Source: Microbulbifer sp. HZ11
GTDB taxonomy: Bacteria; Pseudomonadota; Gammaproteobacteria; Pseudomonadales; Cellvibrionaceae
NCBI RefSeq assembly: GCF_000708675.1
Contig: NZ_JELR01000001.1
Location: 186,001 to 250,000, forward strand
DNA length: 64,000 nt
Reading direction: 5' to 3'
Shown: positions 9,891-19,127 of the stretch, in pieces
How positions within the stretch are numbered: position 1 is the stretch's first letter
How the letters are laid out: each line of letters opens with the position of its first letter
Position numbers and translations under genes: made by a program
The notes under the pieces: generated by a model
The model's input: the letters and a program-made list of their open reading frames with translations, nothing else
Databases searched by the model: none
What the model was told of the DNA's origin: nothing

Positions 9891-11059
9891 GCGGTACTTC
9901 ACTGGATTCAAACCGGACCATACGGGTAGGCATGTTGGCCGGCGAGGCCTCTGGTGACATCCTGGGTGCCGGACTGATTGAGGCCCTGCAACAGCGATTT
10001 CGCACCGTTGAGGTGGTTGGTATCGCCGGGTCTCGTATGCTTGCCCTGGGTGCGGAATCGCTATTCCCCATGGAGCGCCTTTCCGTCATGGGGCTGGTCG
10101 AGCCGCTGAAGCGATTACCTGAACTGCTGAAAATTCGTCGCACTCTGCGCGAACATTTTATTGCCAATCCGCCAGATGTTTTTATCGGCATAGACTCCCC
10201 CGACTTTAATCTTGGTTTGGAAGAGGCGCTGCGCTCTGCGGGAATTCCTACGGTGCACTATGTGAGCCCTTCGGTCTGGGCTTGGCGCCGCGGGCGAATC
10301 AAGAAGATTGCCCGGGCGGTGGACCATATGCTGACGCTGTTGCCGTTCGAGGCCGATTTTTATCGCGAGCACCAGGTGCCGGTGACCTTTGTCGGCCATC
10401 CATTGGCCGATGAAATTCCGCTGGATGTGGACGTCGCAGGTGCTCGCCGTGCCCTGGGATTGACTCAGCAGGATGAGGTTATCGCGCTCTTGCCCGGTAG
10501 TCGTGGTGGGGAGGTGCGCTTGCTGGGGCCCTTGTTCATGCAGGCGGCACTCTGGTGTCAGCAGCGGCGGCCGGGGCTCAAGTTTGTCCTTCCGGCGGCG
10601 AGCCCCGAGCGTCGGGATCAACTGGAGCAGCAGCTCGCTCAGACACCAGCCCTGCAAGAGCTGTCGCTGACCATTCTGGATGGGAACTCCCAGCAAGCCC
10701 TGGCAGCGGCGGATGCGGTGTTGATTGCCTCCGGGACTGCCACGCTGGAAACCATGTTGATGAACAAGCCCATGGTCGTGGCGTACAAAATGGCGGCACT
10801 TTCCTATGCTATTTTCTCGCGCATGCTGCACACACCCTGGGTTTCTCTACCCAACCTGCTCGCCCAAAAAGAGCTGGTGCCGGAAATTCTTCAGGACGAT
10901 GCAACCCCCGAAACGCTCGGTGCGGCGCTGCTGAATTACTTCCACGATCCGCTGCTGGGAGACCAATTGCGTCGTGAGTTCAGCGAGATGCACCAGGAGC
11001 TGCGCCGCAACGCTTCAGACAAGGCCGCAGACGCAGTGTGCGCGCTGCTGTCCAGGTAG
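9887..11059 (+). CDS. lpxB: Lipid-A-disaccharide synthase
   Basis: This GT-B fold glycosyltransferase joins 2,3-diacylglucosamine 1-phosphate and its UDP derivative into the lipid A disaccharide, at the inner membrane surface. Recognised blocks are [12 protein letters not shown] near the N terminus, [32 protein letters not shown] and the donor-binding region [11 protein letters not shown]. The 390-residue ORF begins at TTG 9887, whose TTGA overlaps the lpxA stop. This implies translational coupling. No better start precedes the GEASGD motif. Confidence 0.95.
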   Translation: MSGTSLDSNRTIRVGMLAGEASGDILGAGLIEALQQRFRTVEVVGIAGSRMLALGAESLFPMERLSVMGLVEPLKRLPELLKIRRTLREHFIANPPDVFIGIDSPDFNLGLEEALRSAGIPTVHYVSPSVWAWRRGRIKKIARAVDHMLTLLPFEADFYREHQVPVTFVGHPLADEIPLDVDVAGARRALGLTQQDEVIALLPGSRGGEVRLLGPLFMQAALWCQQRRPGLKFVLPAASPERRDQLEQQLAQTPALQELSLTILDGNSQQALAAADAVLIASGTATLETMLMNKPMVVAYKMAALSYAIFSRMLHTPWVSLPNLLAQKELVPEILQDDATPETLGAALLNYFHDPLLGDQLRREFSEMHQELRRNASDKAADAVCALLSR

Positions 11060-11105
11060 CCCGACTCCCAGCCTCTACCACCTATCAATTGATCTTTTAT
11101 CTGAT

Positions 11106-11717
11106 ATGCCAAAGTCGTCATTGCCTCCCTATATCTGTTCTTATACCGGGTCATTGCTGGCGGGGGTTGATGAAGTGGGCCGCGGTCCTCTTGCTGGCGA
11201 TGTGGTTGCCTCCGCGGTAATTCTCGACCCGGGTAGCCCGATTGAAGGTTTGGCGGATTCGAAAAAGCTCAGTGAAAAAAAACGCGAAATCCTGTTTGAT
11301 GAGATTCGGGCAAAAGCATTGAGTTTTGCTATTGCTCGGGCCACGGTTGAGGAGATTGATCAGCTCAATATTCTTCATGCGAGCCTGCTGGCGATGAAGC
11401 GGGCGGTAGAGCAGCTATCGGTGCAGCCGGAGTTTGTGCTTGTGGATGGCAATCGCAAGCCCCAGTGGCGGTACGAATGCGATACGGTGGTGAAAGGTGA
11501 TGATCGGGTCGCCGCCATCGCGGCGGCCTCCATTCTGGCGAAGGTCACTCGGGATCGGGAAATGGTCGCGTTGGATGCTGTCTATCCGGGCTATGGCTTG
11601 GCGGGACATAAAGGGTATCCCACCAGGGCGCATATGGATGCGCTTGAGCGTTTGGGGGCGACCCCAGTACACCGCAAGAGCTTCGCACCAGTAAAGCGGC
11701 AGCTGGCGCTGATCTAG
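11106..11717 (+). CDS. rnhB: Ribonuclease HII
   Basis: RNase HII cleaves the RNA strand of RNA-DNA hybrids and removes misincorporated ribonucleotides. The diagnostic [13 protein letters not shown] motif, with catalytic Asp and Glu, lies near residue 20. [13 protein letters not shown] and a later VDGNRKP with downstream acidic residues follow. The frame is open from 10974 inside lpxB, but ATG 11106 gives a 203-residue protein of normal family length. It follows lpxB by 46 bases, as in many proteobacteria. The usual next gene, dnaE, is not here; the neighbour is convergent. Confidence 0.95.
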   Translation: MPKSSLPPYICSYTGSLLAGVDEVGRGPLAGDVVASAVILDPGSPIEGLADSKKLSEKKREILFDEIRAKALSFAIARATVEEIDQLNILHASLLAMKRAVEQLSVQPEFVLVDGNRKPQWRYECDTVVKGDDRVAAIAAASILAKVTRDREMVALDAVYPGYGLAGHKGYPTRAHMDALERLGATPVHRKSFAPVKRQLALI

Positions 11718-11781
11718 AGCGCTACGTGGTGTTGGCGGCTCGTGGAAGCAGTTGGCAGCTGTCCGCACGGACCACCACGGT

Positions 11782-13050
11782 TTAACCTGCTTTTTTCACG
11801 CGGGCGCTGGTAATCATCTTGTCTGAGACTTCCACAATCTCGATCAGGTAGTCCTGGATATACAGGCTGATATTACCCTCCGGGATGCTTTCCAGGTGTT
11901 CCATGATCAGCCCGTTAAATGTTTTCGGGCCATCGGTGGGCAGGTCCCAGTGCAGGGTGCGGTTGATCTCGCGAATGGAAGTGCCACCGTCAACCAGATA
12001 CCAGCCGTTGTCCTGCTCGATGATTTCTTCATCGTCACTGGGTACCGGGCTTGCGGTAAAGTCGCCGACAATTTCTTCCAGCAGATCTTCCAGGGTCACA
12101 ATCCCCATCACCTCGCCGTACTCGTCCACCACCAGTCCCATGCGCCGTTTCTTCTGTTGAAAATTCATCAGCAGGGTAGGCAAGGGTGTGGCTTCCGGGA
12201 CGAAGTAGGGTTCGTTCAGGTGTGATTTCAGGGTTTCGGCGGTCAGTGTATCGGGTCCGTCGCGCAGGATTTGTGCGGCGCGGCGCAGGTGTAATATACC
12301 GACGACGTGGTTGATGTCCCCGCGGTAGACCGGCAGCCGGGTGTAGCTGCTTTCTGCCAATTGCTGCAGAATCGCCTCGGCACTGTTGTCCAGGTCTACG
12401 CCGATGACCTCGTTGCGCGGAATCATGATGTCTTCCACTGTGGCCTGGTCCAGGTCCAGTACGTTCAGCAGCATCCCTTTGTGCTTGGTCGGCAGCAGGG
12501 CACCGGATTCAAAAACAACGGAGCGCAGCTCTTCCGGAGCCAGATGCTCCGCTTCAGCTTCCTTGTCTGCCTGTACTCCGACGAGTCGCGCCAGGCCGTT
12601 GGAGATACCCCCGATCAGTCGCACAAAGGGGGTAAGTAGCCACAGTAAGGGGCGCAGTACCACACTGGCGGGAAAGGCGATTTTTTCCGGGTGCAGTGCG
12701 GCGATGGTTTTTGGGGTGATTTCCGCAAAAATCAGTACAACAAGCGTGAGTGCCGCGGTGGCGTACCACACTCCAGCCTCACCATAGAGTCGGGTGAACA
12801 CCGCTCCGGCAATCACCGAGGCCAGGATGTTGACAATGTTATTACCAATCAGGATGACGCCGATCAGTTTGTCTGGGCGCGCAAGCAGCTCCATGGCCCG
12901 CTTGGCACCGCGGTGGCCGGTTTTGGCCTGGTGGCGCAGGCGATAGCGGTTCAGCGCCATCATGCTGGTTTCGGAGCTGGAGAAAAACGCAGAAATAACT
13001 ATCAGCAGGCCTATCAACGCAAATAGCAGGCCGGGAGGCAGATCGTTCAA
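11782..13050 (-). CDS. CNNM/CorC-type membrane protein with CBS pair
   Basis: This is a HlyC/CorC-family integral membrane protein, a group linked to magnesium/cobalt homeostasis. The N-terminal DUF21/CNNM transmembrane domain spans about 1-185 (SAFFSSSETSMMALNRYRL, IGNNIVNILASVIAG). A cytoplasmic CBS pair lies at about 200-330 (MIPRNEVIGVDLD, VVDEYGEVMGIVTLEDLLEE). The C-terminal CorC_HlyC domain is at about 345-420 and contains VDGGTSIREINRTL. The 422-residue length is typical of the YfjD-type members. Upstream on the same strand is a ypjD-like gene, the pairing also seen beside ffh in other gammaproteobacteria. The exact transported ion cannot be read from the sequence. Confidence 0.88.
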   Translation of the reverse strand: MNDLPPGLLFALIGLLIVISAFFSSSETSMMALNRYRLRHQAKTGHRGAKRAMELLARPDKLIGVILIGNNIVNILASVIAGAVFTRLYGEAGVWYATAALTLVVLIFAEITPKTIAALHPEKIAFPASVVLRPLLWLLTPFVRLIGGISNGLARLVGVQADKEAEAEHLAPEELRSVVFESGALLPTKHKGMLLNVLDLDQATVEDIMIPRNEVIGVDLDNSAEAILQQLAESSYTRLPVYRGDINHVVGILHLRRAAQILRDGPDTLTAETLKSHLNEPYFVPEATPLPTLLMNFQQKKRRMGLVVDEYGEVMGIVTLEDLLEEIVGDFTASPVPSDDEEIIEQDNGWYLVDGGTSIREINRTLHWDLPTDGPKTFNGLIMEHLESIPEGNISLYIQDYLIEIVEVSDKMITSARVKKAG

Positions 13051-13154
13051 GGGAGAGCTCTTTCTATTTGGATAGGGCGATATTGGATCAGAACGGCTGA
13101 GCTCGCAACTTTCGTGATTTGGCTGCGGCCCAGCGGTGCATTGATACGCGCGTG

Positions 13155-13958
13155 CTACTGTTTGGGAAAGATGACTTCCAAAGCCAGCTTACTGCCAAAA
13201 AAAGCCAGCATCAGAATGGCGAAGGCGGATAGTGTCCAGCGTACGGCGGTATTGCCGCGCCAGCCTTTTTTCCAGTGTCCCCAAAGCAGAATGGTGTACA
13301 GAACCCAGGCCAGAAACGACAGTGCAGTTTTGTGAACCAGATGCTGCCCAAAAAGGTCATCGATGAACAGAGTGCCGGTAACAAGTGCAGCAGTGAGCAA
13401 CAGCTGGCCAAAGGCCACCAGGCCAAACAGCAGGCTTTCCATGGTTTGCAGCGGCGGAAGCAATCGGCTGATGCCACCAGGTCGGTGGTTGTGCAACTGT
13501 TGGTTGAGCCAGTACAGATAGATGGCCTGCAACGTGGCCAGAGTCAGAAGCGAATAGGCCGCAATGGATAAAAACGCGTGTGCGGCGATGCCCGGGGATA
13601 TCTGGTCGCGCGGTGTGGCGCCGCCCCAGGCGTGTATCGCCCCCAGCTCTGCCAGCGCGGCCAGAGGGGCCATGACGAGAATCAGCAGCGTCAGCCGGTG
13701 TCGCAGTGACAGGCAGAGTAAAAGCAGGCCGACGGACCAGGTAATCAGTGACATGACCGCAAGCAGGTCGAAGCGGAAGCCGCCTGCGGTGATTAGGGTG
13801 AATTTCAGGGAGATAGCGTGGGCCGCCAGGGCGCAGGCAAACAGGGCCAGCAGCAGTGGTTGTCTGTTGGACTGCGATTGGCGCGACAGGGTAGCCGCCG
13901 CTACACCTGTGCTAGCGATATACAGTGCGATAGCCATCCAGTGGGCGAATGCCGCCAT
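13155..13958 (-). CDS. CcsA/YpjD-like cytochrome c assembly family membrane protein
   Basis: This 267-residue membrane protein has about eight hydrophobic segments and belongs to the CcsA/CcmC-like family often annotated YpjD. Family features include a tryptophan-containing stretch (HAWGGATP), LSIAAYSLLTLATLQAIYLYWL, and conserved histidines (HLVHKTALSFLAWVLYTILLWG) that could ligate haem. It diverges from ffh (177 bases between starts) and is cotranscribed with the downstream CNNM gene. This ypjD-ffh arrangement is widely conserved. The precise function of YpjD is not established. Confidence 0.85.
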   Translation of the reverse strand: MAAFAHWMAIALYIASTGVAAATLSRQSQSNRQPLLLALFACALAAHAISLKFTLITAGGFRFDLLAVMSLITWSVGLLLLCLSLRHRLTLLILVMAPLAALAELGAIHAWGGATPRDQISPGIAAHAFLSIAAYSLLTLATLQAIYLYWLNQQLHNHRPGGISRLLPPLQTMESLLFGLVAFGQLLLTAALVTGTLFIDDLFGQHLVHKTALSFLAWVLYTILLWGHWKKGWRGNTAVRWTLSAFAILMLAFFGSKLALEVIFPKQ

Positions 13959-14134
13959 TGGGGTGTGTCCGTCTTACAGTTTCATTATTCATCCGGGCGG
14001 GCAGTGTGTCACAGCGCGCCTGTGCTGGAAAGCCCGGCTGGGCTATACTGCCGCGTTTTTGGGGGCGGGCACCACAGTGGGTGTGGATAGGGCTCGAATT
14101 CCCCAGCCCGGCTTTTACGATTTGAGAAGGTGAT

Positions 14135-15550
14135 ATGTTCGATAACCTGAGCGACCGATTATCGTCGGCACTGAAGAAAGTCACAGGTAAAGCCCGCCTG
14201 ACAGATGACAATATCCGCGACACCCTGCGCGAAGTGCGCAAAGCGCTGCTCGAGGCAGACGTGGCGCTGCCCGTGGTCAAAGCCTTTGTGCAGCAGGTAC
14301 GCACCGCCGCGGTGGGGCAGAAGGTCAGCAAGGCGCTCAACCCCGGTCAGCAGTTTGTCAAAATCGTACAGGATGAACTGGTCAAGGTAATGGGAGAGGC
14401 GGCTACGCCGCTAAACCTGGCGGTGCAGCCGCCGGCAGTGATCCTGATGGCTGGCCTGCAGGGTGCGGGTAAGACGACCAGCGTGGCCAAGCTCGCCAAG
14501 TATCTGCAGGAGCGGGAAAAGAAAAAAGTGATGGTGGTCAGTGCGGACGTGTATCGCCCTGCGGCCATCAAGCAGCTGGAAACCCTCGCCGGTGAGGTGG
14601 GTGCACTGTTCCAGCCGTCAGAGGCGGACCAGAAGCCGGTGGAGATCGCCCGCCAGGCGGTGGACGCGGCACGCAAACAATTTGCTGATGTGCTGATCGT
14701 GGATACCGCCGGTCGTTTGCATGTGGACGAGGAGCTGATGGGGGAGATTCGTGAGCTGCACGAGTTCCTCGAGCCCGCAGAAACCCTCTTCGTGATCGAT
14801 GCCATGATCGGTCAGGATGCGGTGAATACCGCCAGTGCCTTTAATGATGCCTTGCCGCTGACCGGCGTGGTATTGACCAAGGCCGATGGTGATGCCCGTG
14901 GTGGTGCCGCGCTGTCGGTGCGTCATGTGACCGGCAAACCCATCAAGTTTATCGGTGTCGGGGAGAAGACCGACGCTCTGGAAACCTTCCATCCGGACCG
15001 TATTGCTTCCCGAATTCTCGGTATGGGGGACATCCTGTCCCTGATCGAGCAGGCCGAGCAGACCATCGATAAGTCGAAGGCCGAAAAGCTCGTCAAGAAG
15101 GTACAGAAGGGCAAGGGTTTTGACCTGGAAGATCTGCGCGACCAGCTGCAACAGATGCAGAACATGGGCGGTCTTGGTGCGCTGATGGACAAGATGCCGG
15201 GTATGGGCGGTCTGGCCCAGGCGGCACAGCAGGCGGATATGGGTAAGGAGTTCCGCCGTATGGATGCGATTATCAGCTCCATGACGCCGGATGAGCGCCG
15301 CAATCCCGATATTCTCAGCGGTTCCCGCAAACGTCGGATTACCGCAGGCTCTGGCACCCAGATTCAGGATCTGAATCGTCTTCTCAAGCAGCACAAGCAG
15401 ATGGGCAAAATGATGAAGAAGCTCAAGGGCGGTGGTATGAGCAAGATGATGCGCGGCCTTGGCGGCCTGCCCGGAATGGGTGGTGGTATGGGTGGTGCTG
15501 GTATGGGTGGGATGCCCGGTGGCCTGCCTCCCGGCTTCAAGAAGAAGTAA
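14135..15550 (+). CDS. ffh: Signal recognition particle protein Ffh
   Basis: Ffh is the GTPase of the bacterial SRP, which binds 4.5S RNA and targets nascent inner-membrane proteins to FtsY. The N domain (about 1-95) is followed by a G domain with GLQGAGKTTSVAKLAKYL, DTAGRL and TKADGDARGGAAL. The methionine-rich M domain (about 300-435) ends in a flexible Gly/Met tail (GMGGGMGGAGMGG). The 471-residue length is normal. A TATACT -10-like box lies at 14044-14049 in the divergent intergenic region, but I see no good -35. Confidence 0.97.
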   Translation: MFDNLSDRLSSALKKVTGKARLTDDNIRDTLREVRKALLEADVALPVVKAFVQQVRTAAVGQKVSKALNPGQQFVKIVQDELVKVMGEAATPLNLAVQPPAVILMAGLQGAGKTTSVAKLAKYLQEREKKKVMVVSADVYRPAAIKQLETLAGEVGALFQPSEADQKPVEIARQAVDAARKQFADVLIVDTAGRLHVDEELMGEIRELHEFLEPAETLFVIDAMIGQDAVNTASAFNDALPLTGVVLTKADGDARGGAALSVRHVTGKPIKFIGVGEKTDALETFHPDRIASRILGMGDILSLIEQAEQTIDKSKAEKLVKKVQKGKGFDLEDLRDQLQQMQNMGGLGALMDKMPGMGGLAQAAQQADMGKEFRRMDAIISSMTPDERRNPDILSGSRKRRITAGSGTQIQDLNRLLKQHKQMGKMMKKLKGGGMSKMMRGLGGLPGMGGGMGGAGMGGMPGGLPPGFKKK

Positions 15551-15596
15551 GTGGAGCGGGTGCGTTGCATCTGCTCGCTGGCGGCGGATTCGCCGC

Positions 15597-15625
15597 TATA
15601 CAAACCCGGTTGCGTGCATTAGAAT
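15597..15625 (+). promoter_or_regulatory. Candidate sigma-70 promoter for rpsP operon
   Basis: TATACA at 15597-15602 and TAGAAT at 15620-15625 are separated by 17 bases, matching the consensus at 4/6 and 5/6 positions. The site lies between ffh and rpsP, just after a small 6-bp hairpin (15581-15596). It would give a leader of about 140 bases on the ribosomal operon. Confidence 0.5.
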
Positions 15626-15640
15626 ACGCCGCCTTTCAGC

Positions 15641-15743
15641 GAGCTCCGGCTCGTTGAACATTGATTTAAAAGCAGATTTCCGCCTCGGCGGTGTCTGAAA
15701 TACCGCCGAGAGGCGGGATGTTCCGGTCATAATCCCTGACCGG
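15641..15743 (+). other. Structured 5' leader of rpsP (three inverted repeats)
   Basis: Three consecutive stem-loops fill the leader. CGAGC-TCCG-GCTCG lies at 15641-15654. CGCCTCGGCGGT at 15681-15692 pairs with ACCGCCGAGAGGCG at 15702-15715, with a 2-base bulge. A perfect 7-bp CCGGTCA...TGACCGG lies at 15723-15743. None has a T-tract. This resembles an autoregulatory ribosomal-protein leader; no known Rfam family was recognised. Confidence 0.45.
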
Positions 15744-15770
15744 TTAGTGTTGAAACTACAGGATAGCTAC

Positions 15771-16010
15771 ATGGTAACCATTCGTTTGGCTCGTGGCGGT
15801 GCGAAGAAGCGCCCGTTTTATCACCTGACTGTGACCGACAGCCGCAAATCCCGCGACGGTCGTTTCATTGAGCGTGTTGGCTTCTTCAACCCGGTTGCAC
15901 GTGGTCAGGAAGAGCGTCTGCGCATCGACCGTGATCGCGTTGAGTTCTGGGTAGGCCAGGGCGCGCAACTGTCTGATCGCGTCAGCAAGCTGATGAAAGA
16001 ATCTGCCTGA
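15771..16010 (+). CDS. rpsP: 30S ribosomal protein S16
   Basis: This 79-residue small-subunit protein is recognisable from [34 protein letters not shown] and the C-terminal [15 protein letters not shown]. The frame is open from 15747, but ATG 15771 (preceded by AGGATA) gives the universally conserved N terminus. It is the first gene of rpsP-rimM-trmD-rplS. Confidence 0.98.
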   Translation: MVTIRLARGGAKKRPFYHLTVTDSRKSRDGRFIERVGFFNPVARGQEERLRIDRDRVEFWVGQGAQLSDRVSKLMKESA

Positions 16011-16049
16011 TTCTTCGATCCCTGATTGGCTGTATTCCGGGGTGTCCCT

Positions 16050-16604
16050 GTGACTGAAAGTTCGGTAACTAGCGAAGCGTTGGTCACGGTAGGGCGCATT
16101 ACCTCGGTGTATGGCGTACGCGGTTGGGTCAAGGTGCATTCCTATACCGAACCGATGGAAAACATACTGCAGTACTCCCAGTGGTGGCTGCACAATCCCG
16201 CCGCTAAGGGTGATTCCCAGTGGCAGCCCCTGGAGATTGATGCTGGTAAGCATCACGGCAAGGGCTTGATCATTCATATCAAGGATGTGGACGATCGGGA
16301 TATCGCCGCGCAGCTTTGCCAGCGGGACATCGCCGTTATCGGTGGTGAAATGCCCCAGCTGGAAGAGGGTGAGTACTACTGGCATCAGCTGCAGGGCCTG
16401 CAGGTGGTGAGTGTGTTTGAAGGTCGTGAGACTCCCTTCGGGGAAGTGGTGCGACTGATGGAAACCGGTGCCAACGATGTGATGGTGGTGCGTGGGGGGA
16501 GCGACGGGCGTGAGCGCCTGATTCCGTACCTTCCCGGTGAATTCATCACCAATGTAGATCTCACTACTGGTGTGATCACGGTCGATTGGGATCCGGAGTT
16601 CTGA
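16050..16604 (+). CDS. rimM: 16S rRNA processing protein RimM
   Basis: RimM binds S19 and assists maturation of the 30S head. The N-terminal RimM barrel domain ([24 protein letters not shown]) is followed by a PRC-barrel domain ([31 protein letters not shown]). GTG 16050 with CGGGGTG just upstream gives 184 residues; the TTG at 16026 would add eight. The stop overlaps the trmD start by one base (TGATG). Confidence 0.95.
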   Translation: MTESSVTSEALVTVGRITSVYGVRGWVKVHSYTEPMENILQYSQWWLHNPAAKGDSQWQPLEIDAGKHHGKGLIIHIKDVDDRDIAAQLCQRDIAVIGGEMPQLEEGEYYWHQLQGLQVVSVFEGRETPFGEVVRLMETGANDVMVVRGGSDGRERLIPYLPGEFITNVDLTTGVITVDWDPEF

Positions 16605-17383
16605 TGGCTGCCAAGCGCATTGCGCTGGTGAGCATCTTTCCAGAGATGTTCGCGGCACTGACCGACTACGGTATCAGTGGCCGGGCAGTGAAAGACGGTT
16701 TGCTGGAAGTGCGCTGCTGGAATCCTCGGGATTTCACCAGTGACCGCCACCGCACCGTGGACGACCGCCCTTACGGCGGTGGCCCCGGCATGGTGATGCT
16801 GGCAGAGCCTCTTTCCCAGGCCTTGAGTGAGGCGCGTAACTGGGCAGAAGAAACCGGCCCCGCAAGATCTATCTACCTGTCCCCTCAGGGGCGGCAGTTG
16901 GATCAGCAGGGCGTTGAGCAGCTCTCCGGCAGTGGCAATCTGGTATTGCTGGCGGGCCGTTATGAGGGGATTGACGAGCGTATCGTCGATACCCTGATCG
17001 ATGAAGAGTGGTCGATAGGCGATTACGTACTGAGTGGTGGTGAACTTGCTGCCATGGTACTGGTGGATGCGGTGACCCGTCTGATCCCCGGTGCACTCGG
17101 ACACAACCTGTCTGCGGTGGAGGACTCCTTCGCCCAGGGACTGTTGGATTGCCCGCACTACACTCGCCCGGAAGAATTTGCGGGCATGACGGTGCCGGAG
17201 GTATTGCTTTCCGGTAACCACGAGAAGATTCGCCGCTGGCGCCTCAAGCAGGCCCTGGGCCGGACGCAGCAGCGCCGCCCGGATCTGCTGGAATCGCTAG
17301 CGCTGTCCTCGGAGCAGACGAAACTGTTGGACGAGTTCCTTCGGGAAACTGGACAGGAGTCTGGATCCGGCGAACAGAAATAA
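16604..17383 (+). CDS. trmD: tRNA (guanine-N1-)-methyltransferase TrmD
   Basis: TrmD makes m1G37 in tRNAs, preventing +1 frameshifting. It is a SPOUT-fold dimer. Diagnostic segments are [46 protein letters not shown] (shown as family block) and [12 protein letters not shown]. The start ATG 16604 overlaps the rimM stop and has GGAG at 16595-16598. An upstream TTG at 16586 is less likely. The product is 259 residues, close to E. coli TrmD (255). Confidence 0.97.
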   Translation: MAAKRIALVSIFPEMFAALTDYGISGRAVKDGLLEVRCWNPRDFTSDRHRTVDDRPYGGGPGMVMLAEPLSQALSEARNWAEETGPARSIYLSPQGRQLDQQGVEQLSGSGNLVLLAGRYEGIDERIVDTLIDEEWSIGDYVLSGGELAAMVLVDAVTRLIPGALGHNLSAVEDSFAQGLLDCPHYTRPEEFAGMTVPEVLLSGNHEKIRRWRLKQALGRTQQRRPDLLESLALSSEQTKLLDEFLRETGQESGSGEQK

Positions 17384-17391
17384 CGTCGAAT

Positions 17392-17464
17392 TCGCCGTGA
17401 GGCGAGAGTAATTCGGCCATCTAGCCGAGAGGCTACATAAAACCCTTTTGGAGAACTCCAAATG
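17392..17464 (+). promoter_or_regulatory. Structured rplS leader with GNRA hairpins and sequestered RBS
   Basis: The trmD-rplS spacer folds by eye into three hairpins. TCGCC-GTGA-GGCGA lies at 17392-17405 and TAGCC-GAGA-GGCTA at 17422-17435; both have GNRA tetraloops. TTTGGA-GAAC-TCCAAA at 17447-17462 buries the Shine-Dalgarno GGAG (17450-17453) next to the start codon. This looks like a translational control element; the ligand (perhaps L19) is an inference. Confidence 0.5.
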
Positions 17465-17815
17465 ACCAACAAAATCATTCAGCAGCTGGAAACTGAACAG
17501 CTGAAAGCGGAACTGCCGGCCTTTGCTCCGGGCGACACCATCGTTGTTCAGGTAAAAGTAAAAGAAGGTAACCGCGAGCGTCTGCAGGCGTTTGAAGGTG
17601 TTGTAATTGGCAAGCGTAACCGCGGCCTGAACTCCTCCTTCACCGTGCGCAAAATCTCTCACGGCGTTGGTGTTGAGCGTACTTTCCAGACTCACAGTCC
17701 GCTGGTTGACAGCATCACTGTGAAACGTCGCGGTGACGTTCGTCAGGCCAAGCTGTACTACCTGCGCAGCCTGACTGGTAAAGCGGCACGAATCAAAGAA
17801 AAGCTGGCCAAGTAA
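17462..17815 (+). CDS. rplS: 50S ribosomal protein L19
   Basis: L19 lies at the 30S-50S interface. The 117-residue product reads [29 protein letters not shown] in two conserved blocks, followed by [22 protein letters not shown] and a basic C terminus [18 protein letters not shown] lies eight bases before ATG 17462. It is last in the operon, followed by a strong terminator. Confidence 0.98.
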   Translation: MTNKIIQQLETEQLKAELPAFAPGDTIVVQVKVKEGNRERLQAFEGVVIGKRNRGLNSSFTVRKISHGVGVERTFQTHSPLVDSITVKRRGDVRQAKLYYLRSLTGKAARIKEKLAK

Positions 17816-17831
17816 GCTTTTATTGATCGAG

Positions 17832-17860
17832 AAAACCGGAGCCTGGCTCCGGTTTTTTTA
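17832..17860 (+). terminator. Rho-independent terminator of the rpsP operon
   Basis: A stem AAAACCGGAGC / GCTCCGGTTTT with a short CTG loop is followed by a run of T, 16 bases after the rplS stop. Confidence 0.9.
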
Positions 17861-18124
17861 TGCCTGTGGTTTGGAGGAGGGGGCTCTGAGACGTCTTATT
17901 GATGGTGGCTGGTTCGGCCAGTCTCGGATCACCCGGGCTTTTTATGGGTGATGCAGGTTAGCGTTTACGATGATTGTGTAGTAAAACGCGTCAAACGTGC
18001 GCCAATGCCATCCCGTGGATACGGTCGGATGCCATACTGGGCTGGAACCGGCACCCGCGGGTAGGGTCTGAGTATCGACTTTCACGGGTCAACAGTGACG
18101 AATAACACCGGAGTAACTCCCAAA
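17861..18124. other. Intergenic stretch between rplS terminator and dsbC
   Basis: The rplS-dsbC gap is 309 bases including the terminator. I see no gene in it. It holds a 7-bp inverted repeat (ATCACCC at 17928-17934, GGGTGAT at 17946-17952) with a T-rich 11-base loop. No clear promoter motif could be picked for dsbC. Confidence 0.5.
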
Positions 18125-18880
18125 ATGAATTTTCTAGCCAAGCCACTCAAGCCTCTCGCCGCATTGGTGGCCACCACTGCGCTGTTGCTGGGGCAGTCCG
18201 CCGTAGCCGTCGACGACAATGTGGCGAAGCAGATCAAGGCCAAGCTGGCGGCGGGAAACCCCAATGCCAGTTTTGGTGAGGTTCGCGAAAGCGCCATGCC
18301 TGGTATCTACGAGGTGGATATCAATGGCGGTAACGTGTTGTTTGTGTCCAAAGACGGTGGGCACTTTATTGCCGGCGACCTGTTCGAGGTGACTCCACAG
18401 CGCGTGGTAAATCTGTCCGAGCAACGCCGCGGCAAGAGTCGCGCGAAAGTGATGAGCGAGCAGAGCCTGGACGACATGATTGTCTTCTCGCCAAAGGGAG
18501 AGACCAAAGCGCACGTCTACGTGTTCACCGATGTGGACTGTGGTTACTGCCGCAAATTGCACGATGACGTGCCTGAGCTGAATCGTCGCGGTATTGAGGT
18601 GCGCTATCTCGCCTTCCCGCGGGCAGGTCTCAATTCTGTGGGGTATCGCAAGGTCGCTACCGCCTGGTGTGCGGATGATCCCAACAAGACCCTGACTGAC
18701 CTGAAGAACCGCAAGAACGTGCCCCTTAAGGTGTGCAAAGACAATCCAGTCGCGGCCCAGTACAAGCTGGGTAATGAAGCAATTGATGTGCGCGGAACGC
18801 CTACGATAGTGATGCAGGATGGCACCGTGGTGCCCGGCTATCTGCCGCCGGATACCCTTGTCAAGGCGCTGGGTATCTGA
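18125..18880 (+). CDS. dsbC: Periplasmic disulfide isomerase DsbC
   Basis: DsbC is a V-shaped periplasmic dimer that reshuffles wrong disulfides and is kept reduced by DsbD. A signal peptide (KPLKPLAALVATTALLL to about residue 27) precedes the dimerisation domain (MPGIYEVDINGGNVLFVSKDGGHF in two blocks). The thioredoxin domain has the active-site CGYC (FTDVDCGYCRKLHDDV), the cis-Pro loop RGTPTIV and a second Cys pair. The frame opens at GTG 18095, but ATG 18125 with a GGAG 11 bases upstream places the signal peptide at the N terminus. The product is 251 residues. Confidence 0.95.
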   Translation: MNFLAKPLKPLAALVATTALLLGQSAVAVDDNVAKQIKAKLAAGNPNASFGEVRESAMPGIYEVDINGGNVLFVSKDGGHFIAGDLFEVTPQRVVNLSEQRRGKSRAKVMSEQSLDDMIVFSPKGETKAHVYVFTDVDCGYCRKLHDDVPELNRRGIEVRYLAFPRAGLNSVGYRKVATAWCADDPNKTLTDLKNRKNVPLKVCKDNPVAAQYKLGNEAIDVRGTPTIVMQDGTVVPGYLPPDTLVKALGI

Positions 18881-18911
18881 TCCGGAATTATTGTCCGGTT
18901 TGCGATGAACG

Positions 18912-18940
18912 AGGGTCGGCTTTGCCGGCCCTTGTTGTTT
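18912..18940 (+). terminator. Likely terminator after dsbC
   Basis: AGGGTCGGC (18912-18920) pairs with GCCGGCCCT (18924-18932) across a TTT loop, with one G-U pair. A moderately T-rich tail (TGTTGTTT) follows. Confidence 0.5.
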
Positions 18941-19127
18941 CTGGCAGTGTTGTCGAGGGTATTTGGGCGGGATTGGATTAATGCCTGGCCGGTTTGATGA
19001 ACTTATGACCGGCCTGCGCAATTTAATTGACTTTTTCCCCCGTATCTCAGTAAGGTTGTCGACCTTTTTTCGATTTTTACGCCAGTTATTGCGCTGTGTA
19101 CCATCAAGTCATGCGCGGAGGGAAGTT

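Noticed and set aside
17881-17990. Possible tRNA-like fold in the rplS-dsbC gap (contains GGTTCGG)
   Set aside because: No acceptor or anticodon stem can be drawn around it and no CCA is present.
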